Shown here: positions 41,586 through 50,745 of the stretch, in pieces | Numbering within the stretch: position 1 is the stretch's first letter | How the letters are laid out: every line of letters begins with the position of its first letter | Assembly: GCF_028994805.1 (NCBI RefSeq) | Contig: NZ_JAJQQP010000013.1 | Location: forward strand, 62,001 to 126,000 | DNA: 64,000 nucleotides | Reading direction: 5' to 3' | From: Promicromonospora iranensis | GTDB taxonomy: Bacteria > Actinomycetota > Actinomycetes > Actinomycetales > Cellulomonadaceae | Translations under genes and position numbers: made by a program | The notes under the pieces: model-generated | The model's database searches: none | What the model saw: the letters and a program-made list of their open reading frames with translations, nothing else | Told to the model about the DNA's origin: nothing

Positions 41586-42431
41586 TCAGCCCGCCGCGAC
41601 CCCGGTCAGCTCCGCGGTGCGGTCCCACAGTCGGCGGGCGAGGTCGGCGTCGCGCGCCTGCGGGTTGACGCGCCGTGCGACGCGGCCGCGCTCGTAGTAC
41701 TCACCCGACTGCCAGCCGACGCCGGGCTCGGTCTGCGCGAACCGGACCAGCTGCGCGGCGCCCCTCTCGGGCGTGGCCAGGACCAGCTTGCCGATCCGGT
41801 TCTGGTACAGGGGCCGCAAGAGGCTCGTGCTCTCCGTGCCGAAGCTCGTCGCGACGACACCCGGGTGGAATGCCGCCGACGAGAGGCCCTGGTCGTGGAA
41901 GCGCCGGTGCAGCTCGGTGGTGAACAGGATGTTCTCGAGCTTGGCCGTACCGTACGCGCGGTGCGGCGTGAAGTCCCGGTCGTGGTCGAGGTCGTCCAGG
42001 TCGAGGTGCCCGAAGAGCCGCGCGCCGGCGCTCGAGGTCTGGATGACCGAGGCGCGGCTCGCGAGGAGCTTGTCCAGGAGCAGGCCGGTCAGCAGGAACG
42101 GCGCCAGGTGGTTGACCTGGAGCGTCCGCTCGTGACCGTCGGCGGTCTTGGTGCGGTCGCCGAGGATGCCGCCCGCGTTGTTCGCCAGCACGTCGATGCG
42201 CGGATACGCGTGGTCGAGCTCGGCGGCCAGGCGGCGCACGTCCGCCAGGCGGGTGAAGTCGGCGACGAAGTGGTCCCCGCCCACCTCGCGGGCGACCTTC
42301 GCGGTCTTCTCCGGTGAGCGCCCGACGACCGCCACGTGATGGCCCGCAGCGCTGAGCAGACGGGCCGCGGCGGCGCCGATCCCGTCGCTCGCGCCGGTGA
42401 TGACGATGGTCCTGGGGAATGTGCTGTCCAT
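41586..42431 (-). CDS. Short-chain dehydrogenase/reductase (retinol-dehydrogenase-like)
   Basis: A 281-residue SDR. RTIVITGASDGIGAAAARLL is the TGxxxGIG motif, VLANNAGGILGDRTKTADGH the NNAG motif, VIQTSSAGARLFGHLDLDDL the catalytic Ser strand and HRAYGTAKLENILFTTEL the YxxxK pair. The long insert and HPGVVATSFGTES resemble the retinol dehydrogenase / light-dependent protochlorophyllide-like SDR group. Met at 42431 fits the Rossmann start. It is divergent from a TetR gene with a near-perfect palindrome between them. Confidence 0.9.
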   Translation of the reverse strand: MDSTFPRTIVITGASDGIGAAAARLLSAAGHHVAVVGRSPEKTAKVAREVGGDHFVADFTRLADVRRLAAELDHAYPRIDVLANNAGGILGDRTKTADGHERTLQVNHLAPFLLTGLLLDKLLASRASVIQTSSAGARLFGHLDLDDLDHDRDFTPHRAYGTAKLENILFTTELHRRFHDQGLSSAAFHPGVVATSFGTESTSLLRPLYQNRIGKLVLATPERGAAQLVRFAQTEPGVGWQSGEYYERGRVARRVNPQARDADLARRLWDRTAELTGVAAG

Positions 42432-42451
42432 ACGGCACAGCATGCAGCGGG

Positions 42452-42466
42452 TGGCACAGTGTGTCA
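42452..42466. promoter_or_regulatory. Candidate TetR operator
   Basis: TGGCACA-G-TGTGTCA, one mismatch from perfect symmetry, between the divergent SDR and TetR genes. Confidence 0.6.
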
Positions 42467-42496
42467 ACCGCGGCGCATCGTGTAACGTCCTGCCCC

Positions 42497-43144
42497 ATGG
42501 AGCGCAGCGCGGACAGCAGCACGGACAGCACCACGGACCAGCCCCGCACCGGCCTGCGGGAGCGCACCCGACGGGCGGTCCAGAAGGAGATCACCGAGGC
42601 CGCGGAGCGGCTCTTCGTCGAGCGCGGGTACGAGGCGACGACGATGGGGCACATCGCCGAGGCTGCCGGGATGTCGCGCCGCACGCTCTACCGGTACTTC
42701 TCGACCCGGGAGGACGTGGTGCTCGGGAAGCTCGACGTCGTGACCGACGAGGTGCTCGCCGCGCTGCGTGAGCGGCCCGCCGGGGAAGCGGTCTGGGTCT
42801 CCCTGCGGCACTCGTTCGACGCGATGATCGCGCACCTCGACGCCGCCGGGAGCAGCGGGCTCGCCGCGCCCATGCAGCGCATCATCCTGGAGACACCGGG
42901 CCTGCGCGCGCGCTACCTGGAGAAGATCGAGCGGGTCGAGGCCGCGGCGGAGACCGTCGTGCGCGAGCGGGCGGACGCGGCGGGCACGCCCTGGGCCGTC
43001 GACGACCCCACGCCGCGCGCCGTCGTCGCGGCCGCGCTGGGCTGCGTGCTGGCCGCCGAGCACGCGTGGCTCGCAGGCGGGGCCACGGAGACGATCGCGG
43101 TGCTCGTCGACCGTGCCATGGCCGCCGTCGGGCCGCGGGACTGA
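42497..43144 (+). CDS. TetR-family transcriptional regulator
   Basis: A 215-residue regulator. The HTH region is RAVQKEITEAAERLFVERGY, EATTMGHIAEAAGMSRRTLY, RYFSTREDVVLGKLD. The helical ligand domain follows. The leader residues are Ser/Thr/Asp-rich (SADSSTDSTTD) from short DNA repeats. ATG at 42497. It is likely to repress the divergent SDR through the adjacent palindrome. Confidence 0.9.
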   Translation: MERSADSSTDSTTDQPRTGLRERTRRAVQKEITEAAERLFVERGYEATTMGHIAEAAGMSRRTLYRYFSTREDVVLGKLDVVTDEVLAALRERPAGEAVWVSLRHSFDAMIAHLDAAGSSGLAAPMQRIILETPGLRARYLEKIERVEAAAETVVRERADAAGTPWAVDDPTPRAVVAAALGCVLAAEHAWLAGGATETIAVLVDRAMAAVGPRD

Positions 43145-43149
43145 GGCGC

Positions 43150-43623
43150 CTACGCCACCTCGACGTGCTTTCGTGCCGCCTCCACGAAGTCGAAGATGGC
43201 CTGTCGGGACACGTCGCGCGCGTCCTTGAAGTCCTCGGCAGGGGTGCGCAGCGTGAGCAGGTCGACGCTGTCGATCGCGTGCTGCGCCAGCTCGATCAGC
43301 TGCGGGGACTCCGTGACGAGCTGGACGCGGAACATCGCCTCGAGCGCGTTCGTCCGCAGCCGGTACGTCTCGTAGCGGATCGCATCCGGGTCGGCGTTCT
43401 GACGCTGCTCCTGGACCGCGTACCGGCGGTCGATCTGCGCCCGGCGCAGGCTGACCAGCGCGCCGCCGTACGTCGTGTACGCGCTGACCCGCTCCTGGCG
43501 CAGGCGCTCGTTGCGCTCGAAGCGCTCGGCGTCCGCCCGGTTCCGCCGCTGGAAGTAGTGCGTCGCGAGCGAGCCGAGCAGCGTTCCGACGACGGCGACC
43601 ACGCTGGTCACGATGATCTCCAC
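43150..43623 (-). CDS. Hypothetical protein with N-terminal membrane anchor and coiled helices
   Basis: A 157-residue protein. EIIVTSVVAVVGTLLGSLAT is a single N-terminal membrane segment; then HYFQRRNRADAERFERNERL, RQERVSAYTTYGGALVSLRR and similar charged stretches predict long helices. GTG start at 43623. Single-pass anchored helical proteins of this kind recur in actinobacteria without assigned function. It is convergent with TetR and divergent from an MDR operon. No function proposed. Confidence 0.65.
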   Translation of the reverse strand: MEIIVTSVVAVVGTLLGSLATHYFQRRNRADAERFERNERLRQERVSAYTTYGGALVSLRRAQIDRRYAVQEQRQNADPDAIRYETYRLRTNALEAMFRVQLVTESPQLIELAQHAIDSVDLLTLRTPAEDFKDARDVSRQAIFDFVEAARKHVEVA

Positions 43624-43746
43624 GGGCCGAAGCCAACCACGCCGGACGCTCGTGGGGGAACCCCGCTCCGAGCAGGCGGTCCGGCATGGAGAACGGCGCG
43701 GGGCGCACGCATGCGACGTCGGAAGGGGCGCCCCTAGACTCACAAA

Positions 43747-44859
43747 ATGGCAGCGATCCCTGAGGTGATGAAAGCCGTACAGCTCGTCGGGCACGGTGGT
43801 CTCGACCAGCTGGTCTATCGGGACGACGTGCCGACGCCGGTGCCGGACGCCGGCGAGGTGCTGATCGAGGTGCATGCCTGCGGCATGAACAACACCGACG
43901 TGTGGGTGCGGGAGGGCGCCTACGGCACGGAGGCCGACGCCGCCGAGGTGTCCACCTGGCGGCGGGGCAGATCCACGCTGACGTTCCCCCGGATCCAGGG
44001 CACCGACACGGTGGGCCGCATCGTCAACGTGGGTGAGGGCGTGCCGAGCGCGCGGATCGGCGAGCGCGTGATGGTGGACTTCAGCATCTACAACCGCCCG
44101 GAAGGTGACGACAGCCTGGCGGACATCGACTACATCGGCCACGGGCGCGACGGCGGGTACGCCGAGTACACGGTGGTCCCGGCCGAGAACGCCTACGAGA
44201 TCACCTCCGACATCGGCGACGCCGAGCTGGCGACGTTCTGCTGCGCGTACCTGACCGCCGAGCAGATGCTTGACCGTGCCCGGCTGGCCAAGGACGAGCG
44301 GATCCTGGTGACCGGCGCCTCCGGCGGCGTGGGGTCGGCGATCATCCAGCTCGCGCGGGTGCGCGGCGCGGTGCCGTACGCCGTCACGAGCCCTGGCAAG
44401 GAGGACGCGCTGCGGGAGATCGGTGCCGAGGACGTCATCCTGCGGGACGCTCCCGACCTGGTGGCCGAGGCCGAGCGCGTGGTCGACGGCCCGGTCGACG
44501 TGGTGGCCGACCTGGTCGCCGGCCCGATGTTCAACGACCTGCTCCGGATCCTCCGGCCGGAGGGGCGGTACACGACGGCGGGCGCCATCGGCGGACCGGT
44601 GGTGAACCTCGACCTCCGCACCATGTACCTCAAGCAGCTGGAGCTGCACGGTTCGTCCCAGGGCACCCGGACCGCGTTCCGCCGGCTGGTGCGCTACATC
44701 GAGGACGGTGCCGTCCGGCCGCTGCTCGACCGGACCTACCGGCTCTCGGACTTCCACGCGGCGCAGACCGCGTTCCTGGGCAAGGCCTACATCGGCAAGC
44801 TCGTGGTCGTCCCCGACCGGCACTGGGCAGAGATCGGAGCACCGCATGCAGCACCGTGA
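43747..44859 (+). CDS. Zinc-type alcohol dehydrogenase-like (MDR) protein
   Basis: A 370-residue medium-chain dehydrogenase. VLIEVHACGMNNTDVWVREG, FPRIQGTDTVGRIVNVGEGV and GGYAEYTVVPAENAYEI build the catalytic domain; ILVTGASGGVGSAIIQLARV is the cofactor motif. The zinc ligands are only partly evident, so a quinone-oxidoreductase-like or zinc-free reaction is possible. It is the first gene of a three-gene operon whose second gene starts inside its last codons, followed by an LLM flavoenzyme, suggesting a small catabolic pathway around a hydroxy or imino acid. Confidence 0.88.
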   Translation: MAAIPEVMKAVQLVGHGGLDQLVYRDDVPTPVPDAGEVLIEVHACGMNNTDVWVREGAYGTEADAAEVSTWRRGRSTLTFPRIQGTDTVGRIVNVGEGVPSARIGERVMVDFSIYNRPEGDDSLADIDYIGHGRDGGYAEYTVVPAENAYEITSDIGDAELATFCCAYLTAEQMLDRARLAKDERILVTGASGGVGSAIIQLARVRGAVPYAVTSPGKEDALREIGAEDVILRDAPDLVAEAERVVDGPVDVVADLVAGPMFNDLLRILRPEGRYTTAGAIGGPVVNLDLRTMYLKQLELHGSSQGTRTAFRRLVRYIEDGAVRPLLDRTYRLSDFHAAQTAFLGKAYIGKLVVVPDRHWAEIGAPHAAP

Positions 44860-45895
44860 GTGCACGCTGGAGCTGATCGACACCCAGTCCGGCGGGGACG
44901 TCAGCCGCATCGTCGTCGCCGGCGTCGAGCCGCTGCCGGGCGCGACGGTGCTCGAGAAGGCGCGATATCTGCAGAACGAGGGCGACGGGCTGCGGCGTCT
45001 GCTCCTGTCCGAGCCGTACGGCGACCCGGCGATGTCCATCGACCTGATCGTCGAGCCGAGCCGCCCCGGAGCCCAGGCCGGCTACATCATCATGGAGGCG
45101 ATGGGCTACCCGCTGTACTCGGGGTCCAACACCATCTGCACCGCCACGGCGCTGCTGCAGAGCGGCGCGATCCCCATGCAGGAGGGCCTGCAGAACGTGG
45201 TGCTCGAGTCGCCCGCCGGCCTGGCGCTGATCACCGCGCGGGTCTCCGAGGGCAGGGTGGACTCGATCACCACCCAGGGCGAGCCCGCGTACGTGGCCGA
45301 CGAAGGCCTGAGCGTGGAAGTGCCCCACTACGGCACGGTGGCGTTCGACCTGGTGTGGAGCGGCGCGTACTACGCCATGATCGACGCGTCCCGGCACGGC
45401 TTCGCCATCACCGCCGAGGAGCAGATCGCGCTGACCGCCTTCGGGGACGCCTTCGTGCGCGCCGCCCGGCCCGGGCTGCGGCAGGAGCACCCGGAGCTGG
45501 GCGACGTCGGCCCGCTGCCGTTCGCCCACTTCATGGGTCCGGTCCGCACCCTCGAGCCGGGGCGCATGGAGTCGCCGTCGGCGACCTACGTGCACCCGGG
45601 TGTGCTCTGCCGGAGCCCGACCGGGACGGGCACCTCGGCGCGACTGGCGCTGATGTCCCGGCGGGGCGAGATCCGCGAGGGTGAGTCGCTGGAGACGATC
45701 TCGCCGCGTGGCAGCCGGTTCGTCGGCGCCGTGCTGAACGACGCGCGGGTGGGCGACTACGCGGCCCTGCACTCGACGATCACCGGCCGCGCCCGGCTGA
45801 TCGCGCACTCCCGCATCACCGTCGACCTCGACGACCCGCTGGTGGACCCCAGCGACCTGGCGAACGTGCTGCTGCCGCGGCCCGCCGGGGAATGA
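44846..45895 (+). CDS. Proline racemase-family protein with Ser/Thr in place of both catalytic Cys
   Basis: A 349-residue member of the proline racemase / hydroxyproline epimerase / trans-3-hydroxyproline dehydratase superfamily. The first catalytic site is YPLYSGSNTICTATALLQSG, where Ser92 takes the place of Cys. The second is CRSPTGTGTSARLALMSRRG, where Thr259 replaces the second Cys. VLESPAGLALITARVSEGRV and GSRFVGAVLNDARVGDYAAL match the fold. A racemase needs the two thiols, so a dehydratase or other reaction is likelier. It overlaps the upstream MDR by 14 bp and the downstream LLM gene by ATGA, so all three are co-translated. Confidence 0.85.
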   Translation: MQHRECTLELIDTQSGGDVSRIVVAGVEPLPGATVLEKARYLQNEGDGLRRLLLSEPYGDPAMSIDLIVEPSRPGAQAGYIIMEAMGYPLYSGSNTICTATALLQSGAIPMQEGLQNVVLESPAGLALITARVSEGRVDSITTQGEPAYVADEGLSVEVPHYGTVAFDLVWSGAYYAMIDASRHGFAITAEEQIALTAFGDAFVRAARPGLRQEHPELGDVGPLPFAHFMGPVRTLEPGRMESPSATYVHPGVLCRSPTGTGTSARLALMSRRGEIREGESLETISPRGSRFVGAVLNDARVGDYAALHSTITGRARLIAHSRITVDLDDPLVDPSDLANVLLPRPAGE

Positions 45896-46740
45896 CGACG
45901 TCGTGGCGTCGGTTCGGGTCTGGCATGGAGCTACAGGTGGTGCTGCCCGACGAGTCGCCGACGATGCCCGTGCGGACGCTCGTCGATCTGGCGCGGGCGG
46001 CCGAGGACCTCGGATACACCACGGCGTGGCTGCCCGACCACGTCCTGCCGCCCGGCGAGTACGGCGCCACCTTCGGCGGCGTGTACGAGCCGCTGGTGAC
46101 GATCGGGCACCTGTCCGCGGTCACCGAGCGGCTGCGCTTCGGCACGTCGGTGCTCGTCGCACCGCTGCGCGACCCGTTCGTGCTCGCCAAGCAGGTGGCG
46201 ACCCTGCACCAGCTCTCCGGCGGGCGGGTGGTCCTCGGCCTCGGGGTGGGCTGGAACGTGCCGGAGTTCGACGCCGTGGGCGCGGACCACCGGCAGCGCG
46301 GCGCCGTCACGGACGACGTGCTGGCTCTGCTCCGGCACCTGTTCTCGGGTGGGACGGCGCCCTACCGTGCCAGGCGGTTCTCCTACGAGGAGGGCGTGTT
46401 CGCGCCGGTCCCCGAGGGGAAGGTGCCCGTCATGATCGGCGGGAACAGCGACGCCGCGCTCCGCAGGGCCGCGCGGTACGGCGACGTCTGGCAGGGCATC
46501 CCCGCAGGCCCCGGCGCGTTCGCCGAGCGTGTGCGGACGCTCGCCGGGCTGCCGAGCGGCGGCGACGTCGTGCCCGCGCTCCGGGTTGGCTGGGACGGCA
46601 GCACGCCGGTGGAGCAGGTCGCCGACGCCGTCGTCGCCTACCGGGAGGCCGGCGCTGCCCAGCTCGCGGTACACCTCGGGGCGTACGAGGGGACTCTCGG
46701 GCGGATGGAGGCCCTGGCCGGTGCGATGGCGGCTCGCTGA
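45892..46740 (+). CDS. LLM-class (F420-type) flavin-dependent oxidoreductase
   Basis: A 282-residue luciferase-like monooxygenase-fold enzyme. LARAAEDLGYTTAWLPDHVL, LRFGTSVLVAPLRDPFVLAK, QVATLHQLSGGRVVLGLGVG, WNVPEFDAVGADHRQRGAVT and VPVMIGGNSDAALRRAARYG are hallmarks of the F420-dependent subgroup. It ends with DGSTPVEQVADAVVAYREAG. It is the last gene of the MDR-racemase-like operon (ATGA overlap). Cofactor F420 is an inference from subgroup similarity; FMN use is possible. Confidence 0.88.
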   Translation: MTTSWRRFGSGMELQVVLPDESPTMPVRTLVDLARAAEDLGYTTAWLPDHVLPPGEYGATFGGVYEPLVTIGHLSAVTERLRFGTSVLVAPLRDPFVLAKQVATLHQLSGGRVVLGLGVGWNVPEFDAVGADHRQRGAVTDDVLALLRHLFSGGTAPYRARRFSYEEGVFAPVPEGKVPVMIGGNSDAALRRAARYGDVWQGIPAGPGAFAERVRTLAGLPSGGDVVPALRVGWDGSTPVEQVADAVVAYREAGAAQLAVHLGAYEGTLGRMEALAGAMAAR

Positions 46741-46749
46741 GCCGTCGGC

Positions 46750-48042
46750 TCAGGCCGGGGCCGGCGGCGCGAGGCGGTCCAGGGCCGCGACGACCAGGGC
46801 CTCGACGCCCGTCTCCAGGGTCGGGTGCGGCACCGGCGCGAACCGGGGGGAGTGGTTGGACGGGATGTCCTGGTCCACCGTGCCGGCCTCGACCGCCGCC
46901 TGGAAGGCCGCGGGGTCCCAGCCGCCGAGCAGCCAGTACACGATCGGCACGCCGGCGGCGGTGGCGAGCACGCCGACGTCCTCGCTGCCCGAGACCGGGC
47001 CGGGATCGATGACCCGCTCGGCGCCGAAGCGCGCCGCCAGCACGCCCCGGGTGCGCTCGGTCTCGGTGGGGTCGTTGATCACCGGCGGGAACGCGTCGCG
47101 GATGGTGATCTCGGGCGGCTGCGGCGCTCCCGCGGTGGCGGCCTCGCCCCGCGCGATGCGTTCGATGGCCGCCAGCACCCGGTTGCGGACCGTCTCGTCG
47201 AAGGAGCGGACGTTCACCCCGAGCCGCGCCTCGTCCGGGATGATGTTCTCCTTGGTCCCCGCGTGCAGCGTCCCCACGGTCACGACGGCGGCGTCGCCCG
47301 CCGCCACCTCCCGCGAGACGATGGTCTGCAGCCGCAGCACCGTCGACGCCGCCAGCACCACGGGGTCGACGGTGGCCTCCGGCCGGGACCCGTGGCCGCC
47401 CCGTCCGACGAGGCGGATGTCCACGGAGTCGGTGCCGGCGAACGCCGGTCCGCCGTGGACGCCGAGCAGGCCCGCCGCCACGGGTGCGACGTGCTGCCCC
47501 AGCACGATGTCCGGGCGGGGCACCAGGTCGTACAGGCCGTCGTCCACCATGGCGCGGGCGCCCTGGCCCAGCTCCTCGGCAGGCTGGAGGACGACGACGA
47601 GCGTGCCGGACCAGGCCGGCCGGCTCCGGCTGAGCAGGTCGGCGGCGCCGAGCAGGGCGGTGACGTGCACGTCGTGCCCGCAGGCGTGCATGACGCCCGA
47701 CTCGACGCCGTCCGCGGTGGTGGTGGTCCGTACGGTGCTGGCGTACGGCAGGCCGGTGTCCTCGGTGACCGGCAGGGCGTCCATGTCGGCGCGCAGCAGC
47801 ACGCACGGGCCGTCGCCGTTGACGAGCACTCCTGCGACGCCGGTCCCGCCGACCCCCGCGTGCACGACGAAGCCGAGGGCCGCGAGCCGCTCGACGGCCA
47901 GGGCCGCCGTGCGGTGCTCCTCGAAGGACAGCTCGGGATGGGCGTGGAGGTCGACGTAGGTCTCGCGGAGGCGCTGGCGCATCGAGCCCAGTGGCGCGAG
48001 GACAGCGTCGACATCGATGCCTGGTGCCGCGGGAACCATCAT
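46750..48042 (-). CDS. M20-family amidohydrolase / peptidase
   Basis: A 430-residue metal-dependent amidohydrolase of the HipO/IAA-amino-acid hydrolase type. YVDLHAHPELSFEEHRTAAL is the N-terminal signature; metal ligands appear in MHACGHDVHVTALLGAADLL and in VLQPAEELGQGARAMVDDG (Glu-Glu), with GPVSGSEDVGVLA and PSNHSPRFAPVPHPTLETG toward the end. VGRGGHGSRPEATVDPVVLA marks the dimerisation lid. It would cleave N-acyl amino acids or related amides in the cytoplasm. Met at 48042 or 48039. It converges closely with the LLM operon. Confidence 0.9.
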   Translation of the reverse strand: MMVPAAPGIDVDAVLAPLGSMRQRLRETYVDLHAHPELSFEEHRTAALAVERLAALGFVVHAGVGGTGVAGVLVNGDGPCVLLRADMDALPVTEDTGLPYASTVRTTTTADGVESGVMHACGHDVHVTALLGAADLLSRSRPAWSGTLVVVLQPAEELGQGARAMVDDGLYDLVPRPDIVLGQHVAPVAAGLLGVHGGPAFAGTDSVDIRLVGRGGHGSRPEATVDPVVLAASTVLRLQTIVSREVAAGDAAVVTVGTLHAGTKENIIPDEARLGVNVRSFDETVRNRVLAAIERIARGEAATAGAPQPPEITIRDAFPPVINDPTETERTRGVLAARFGAERVIDPGPVSGSEDVGVLATAAGVPIVYWLLGGWDPAAFQAAVEAGTVDQDIPSNHSPRFAPVPHPTLETGVEALVVAALDRLAPPAPA

Positions 48043-48142
48043 GCGCCCACCATGCCACCGGGCGGACGCGGCTGCGCGGGGGCTCCCCGGCCGAACGGGG
48101 TGGTCCGGAACGGGCGGTCCGGAACTGAGTGGTCGGAACAGA

Positions 48143-48208
48143 GTGGTCGGTAGAACGTCAGGAGATCGGCAACCTGAGCTGCCGACTTCCTGACGTGCCA
48201 CCGACCAC
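48143..48208. repeat. Long inverted repeat, family B copy 1
   Basis: 29-bp arms (25 matches) around an eight-base loop, starting GTGGTCGGTAGAACGTCAGG. The first 20 bases match, with one change, one arm of the palindrome at 51195. Just upstream (48100-48150) a GGTCCGGAAC-like motif recurs several times. The rest of the gap to the HNH gene (48209-48415) shows no recognisable gene or signal. Confidence 0.8.
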
Positions 48209-48415
48209 GTACCGCCCCCTGAGGCTTGGTCAGCTGCGCTTCGCCTCCAGAGTGCGGTGGCCGCCGAGCCTGCGCAGCCCGCCGTCGCCTGGGTCGCCGG
48301 GGCCAGGCGCTTTCGGCGGTCGGCCGTCGGTGGCCCGGCGGTGGATGGCTCCGCGGTTGGAGCCTGGTGTTCGGGAGCTCCGTGGTCGGTCGGGTCGGCG
48401 CACCGCCCGGGCGGG

Positions 48416-50254
48416 TCAGGCGGCTTCGGCTTGGGGTGGGGCTTCGATGGGTTCGGGCAGGGTGATGCGGTGTCCGCGGGCGTCGGTGAAGGCCCACCCG
48501 GTCTCGATCAGGGCACCCGGGACGGTGCCGCTCGTGGTGGTGCCGGTGGTGCTGTCGGCGGTGGTGGTTCCCGTGGTGGTGGTGGGTTTGCCGGTCCAGT
48601 GCATGGTGATGCCTTGGGTGTCGACGAGCTGGTGGTGGTACCAGCACAACAACGCACTGTTGGACACGGACGTGTTTCCGCCGTGGGCCCAGTGAGTGAT
48701 CGCGTGGTGCACTTCGCACCGTGATGGTGGTTGGTCGCATCCGGGGAAGACGCAGTGCTGGTCTCTGGCGATCACCGCTCGACGCATCTGTCCGGTGACG
48801 GTGCGTTGTGCGCGGCCGACGTCCAGGACGGCGCCGTCGGGTCCGAACACGATCCGGGTGACGGCACTGTCGCAGGCCAAACGGCGCAGGAGTGCTCGTG
48901 GTGCGCGGTCACCGGTCTCGGTGAACACGGGGCCACCACCGGACAGCAGCCCGGACACCGTCACGGCACTTCCAGTTGCTGGGTCTTCAGCTGCTGGGCC
49001 TCTAGTTGCTGGGCTGGCGGCTGGCGGGTCTGCGTTCGTCGGAGCCATACCCGTGCTCGTGCCCGTTGCACCTGCACCTGCACCTGCACCTGTGCTTGTG
49101 CCTGCGCTTGAGCCGGGTGCTTCTGCGCCGGTCGCGCGGCTGGGTGTGCGGCTTGGTGTTGTGCGGCCTGGTGCGGTTTGGCCGCAGGTCAGGCACAGGC
49201 CTTCGCGGGTACGGGTGGCCTGGGCGATCAGCTCGGTCCAGGACACCGTGACGTTCAGGTGGGGTGGGATCGCCGCCCCCGGGGAGGCCTGGTTGGTGTC
49301 CAGGACCACCCGGGCGACGTCCGCCAGGCCCTGTGCGCGGCGTTGCGTCGAGGTACGCGTGTCCTCGGCCGACGGGGCGCCGAGGATCGCGTTGATCGCT
49401 CCGGTGACCAGGAGGCCGTGTTCGTCGGTCAGGAAGCCTGCGAGGTGGTAGCCGCCGAAGGTTTTGGCCAGGTCGAGGAACTCGCCCAGGGCTGCCTTGT
49501 CGTCATCCACGTCATCGGTGTCGGGGTCGGTGATCGTCGCGAACCGGCGTGCCACGATCCGAAACTGGTCCGCGTTCAACGAACCCGCCTCCCGCAGGAC
49601 CAGACCCTCACCCGTGACCAAGGTGCCCTCGGTGACGGCGTCCTCCAGGACCTGGGTGATGAGCTGACGGGTGTGCTCCCCGTCGGGGTCCTGGGCCGGG
49701 TCGGGGAAGTCCACGGGCACGGTCTGCACGAACGCCTCCGGGGTGGCCCGCTCACCCGTGCGGGTGTCGATCAGCCACGCCAACGCGTCGGTGCGGGTCT
49801 CGCTGGTGGGGGCGACCTTGGTCATCACACGGGCATGGTCCGCACCGAGGGTGCCCGCGACCAGTCGCTCCCGGGTCCCGGGCAGCGCCGTGGCCAGGCG
49901 GCGGGCCATCGTCATGTCCTTACCCGCCGTCACCGCTGACACACCTTCTCGGATCCGCAGCCAAGTGGTGAACGCGCGGGCCATCCCGCCCGAGCGCCAG
50001 GACCCGTCCGCCTCGATCCTCGACAGCAGGGTGTATCGCACTCCGTCGAGGCGGCCGGTCAGTGCACGGATCCGCGTGTGTGCCTCCATCAGCCGGCCCA
50101 CGGTCGGCGCGTCCCACCCGTCCAACACCTCCGGATCGGTCAGGACCGCGAGCTCGTCCATCACATTCTCGAACCGGGCCAACGTCGCCTCGATCGACTC
50201 GCCCGGGGGCAGGCCAGGGCCGGGAACACCATCCGTCGACGTCGACTGCTCCAC
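48416..50254 (-). CDS. 13E12-type DUF222 / HNH endonuclease-domain protein
   Basis: A 612-residue protein of the actinobacterial 13E12 repeat family. DUF222 spans about residues 30-340 (RIEADGSWRSGGMARAFTTW, LPGTRERLVAGTLGADHARV). A Ser/Thr/Ala/Gly/Pro-rich, repeat-encoded linker follows (SSAGTSTGAGAGAGATGTST). The C-terminal HNH nuclease motif is HCVFPGCDQPPSRCEVHHAI then THWAHGGNTSVSNSALLCWY. Members are dispersed and multicopy in actinobacterial genomes, but their biology is poorly known. GTG start with a G-rich upstream. The gene plus the neighbouring GNAT is bracketed by two related palindromes. Confidence 0.88.
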   Translation of the reverse strand: MEQSTSTDGVPGPGLPPGESIEATLARFENVMDELAVLTDPEVLDGWDAPTVGRLMEAHTRIRALTGRLDGVRYTLLSRIEADGSWRSGGMARAFTTWLRIREGVSAVTAGKDMTMARRLATALPGTRERLVAGTLGADHARVMTKVAPTSETRTDALAWLIDTRTGERATPEAFVQTVPVDFPDPAQDPDGEHTRQLITQVLEDAVTEGTLVTGEGLVLREAGSLNADQFRIVARRFATITDPDTDDVDDDKAALGEFLDLAKTFGGYHLAGFLTDEHGLLVTGAINAILGAPSAEDTRTSTQRRAQGLADVARVVLDTNQASPGAAIPPHLNVTVSWTELIAQATRTREGLCLTCGQTAPGRTTPSRTPSRATGAEAPGSSAGTSTGAGAGAGATGTSTGMAPTNADPPAASPATRGPAAEDPATGSAVTVSGLLSGGGPVFTETGDRAPRALLRRLACDSAVTRIVFGPDGAVLDVGRAQRTVTGQMRRAVIARDQHCVFPGCDQPPSRCEVHHAITHWAHGGNTSVSNSALLCWYHHQLVDTQGITMHWTGKPTTTTGTTTADSTTGTTTSGTVPGALIETGWAFTDARGHRITLPEPIEAPPQAEAA

Positions 50255-50745
50255 CGGACCCCACCCCCCTCGCCGTTTCTAGTTCTCATATCCTTACTGC
50301 ATCTATTATCTCGAACGCCCGTACGCATCGCACGGCCAAAATGAAATCTGTGGATAACCCTTCAGGGCGCGCCAGAAGAGCCCAGGCCATAGGCGAGATG
50401 GCCCGAGACCAGACCAGACCAGACCAGACCAAGGCAGAGCGAGCGCCGGTCACCGGGCTGCCGCTCAGGTCCGGTCTCTTGTCTCAGGGCGAGGTGGTGT
50501 TCGACAGCCTGCGCGAGCGGGCATGGCTCGTCGGGTCCGAGGAGCTGCCGGTGGCGTTCGGGCCACGGCCGACGAAGCTGGTCGGAGGGCTGGTCGGAGG
50601 GCTGGTCGGAGGGCTGGTCGGGAACGACGCCGTCCGCTCGGCCGCGGCCGGACGGGTCATGGAGGTCCAGAGCCAGCCCGGATGGGCTACCCGTCCGCCG
50701 TCTTCCGCCGGCCTCGATTCCGCCCGGTCCTCGGCCGGTCGGCGG
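50255..50745. other. 490-bp gap: AT-rich leader, DnaA-box-like site, two tandem repeats
   Basis: The first 100 bases upstream of the HNH gene are unusually AT-rich and read TATCT/TATTATCT-like promoter boxes on the minus strand. A perfect DnaA-box consensus (TTATCCACA, minus strand) lies at 50349-50357. AGACC is repeated five times at 50406-50430, and the 12-bp unit CTGGTCGGAGGG three times plus a partial copy at 50578-50622. No convincing gene is seen here; the open frame across the second repeat has no recognisable relatives. Confidence 0.6.

Noticed and set aside
50255-50745. Chromosomal replication origin
   Set aside because: Only a single DnaA-box consensus and no dnaA, dnaN, parAB or recF genes nearby.
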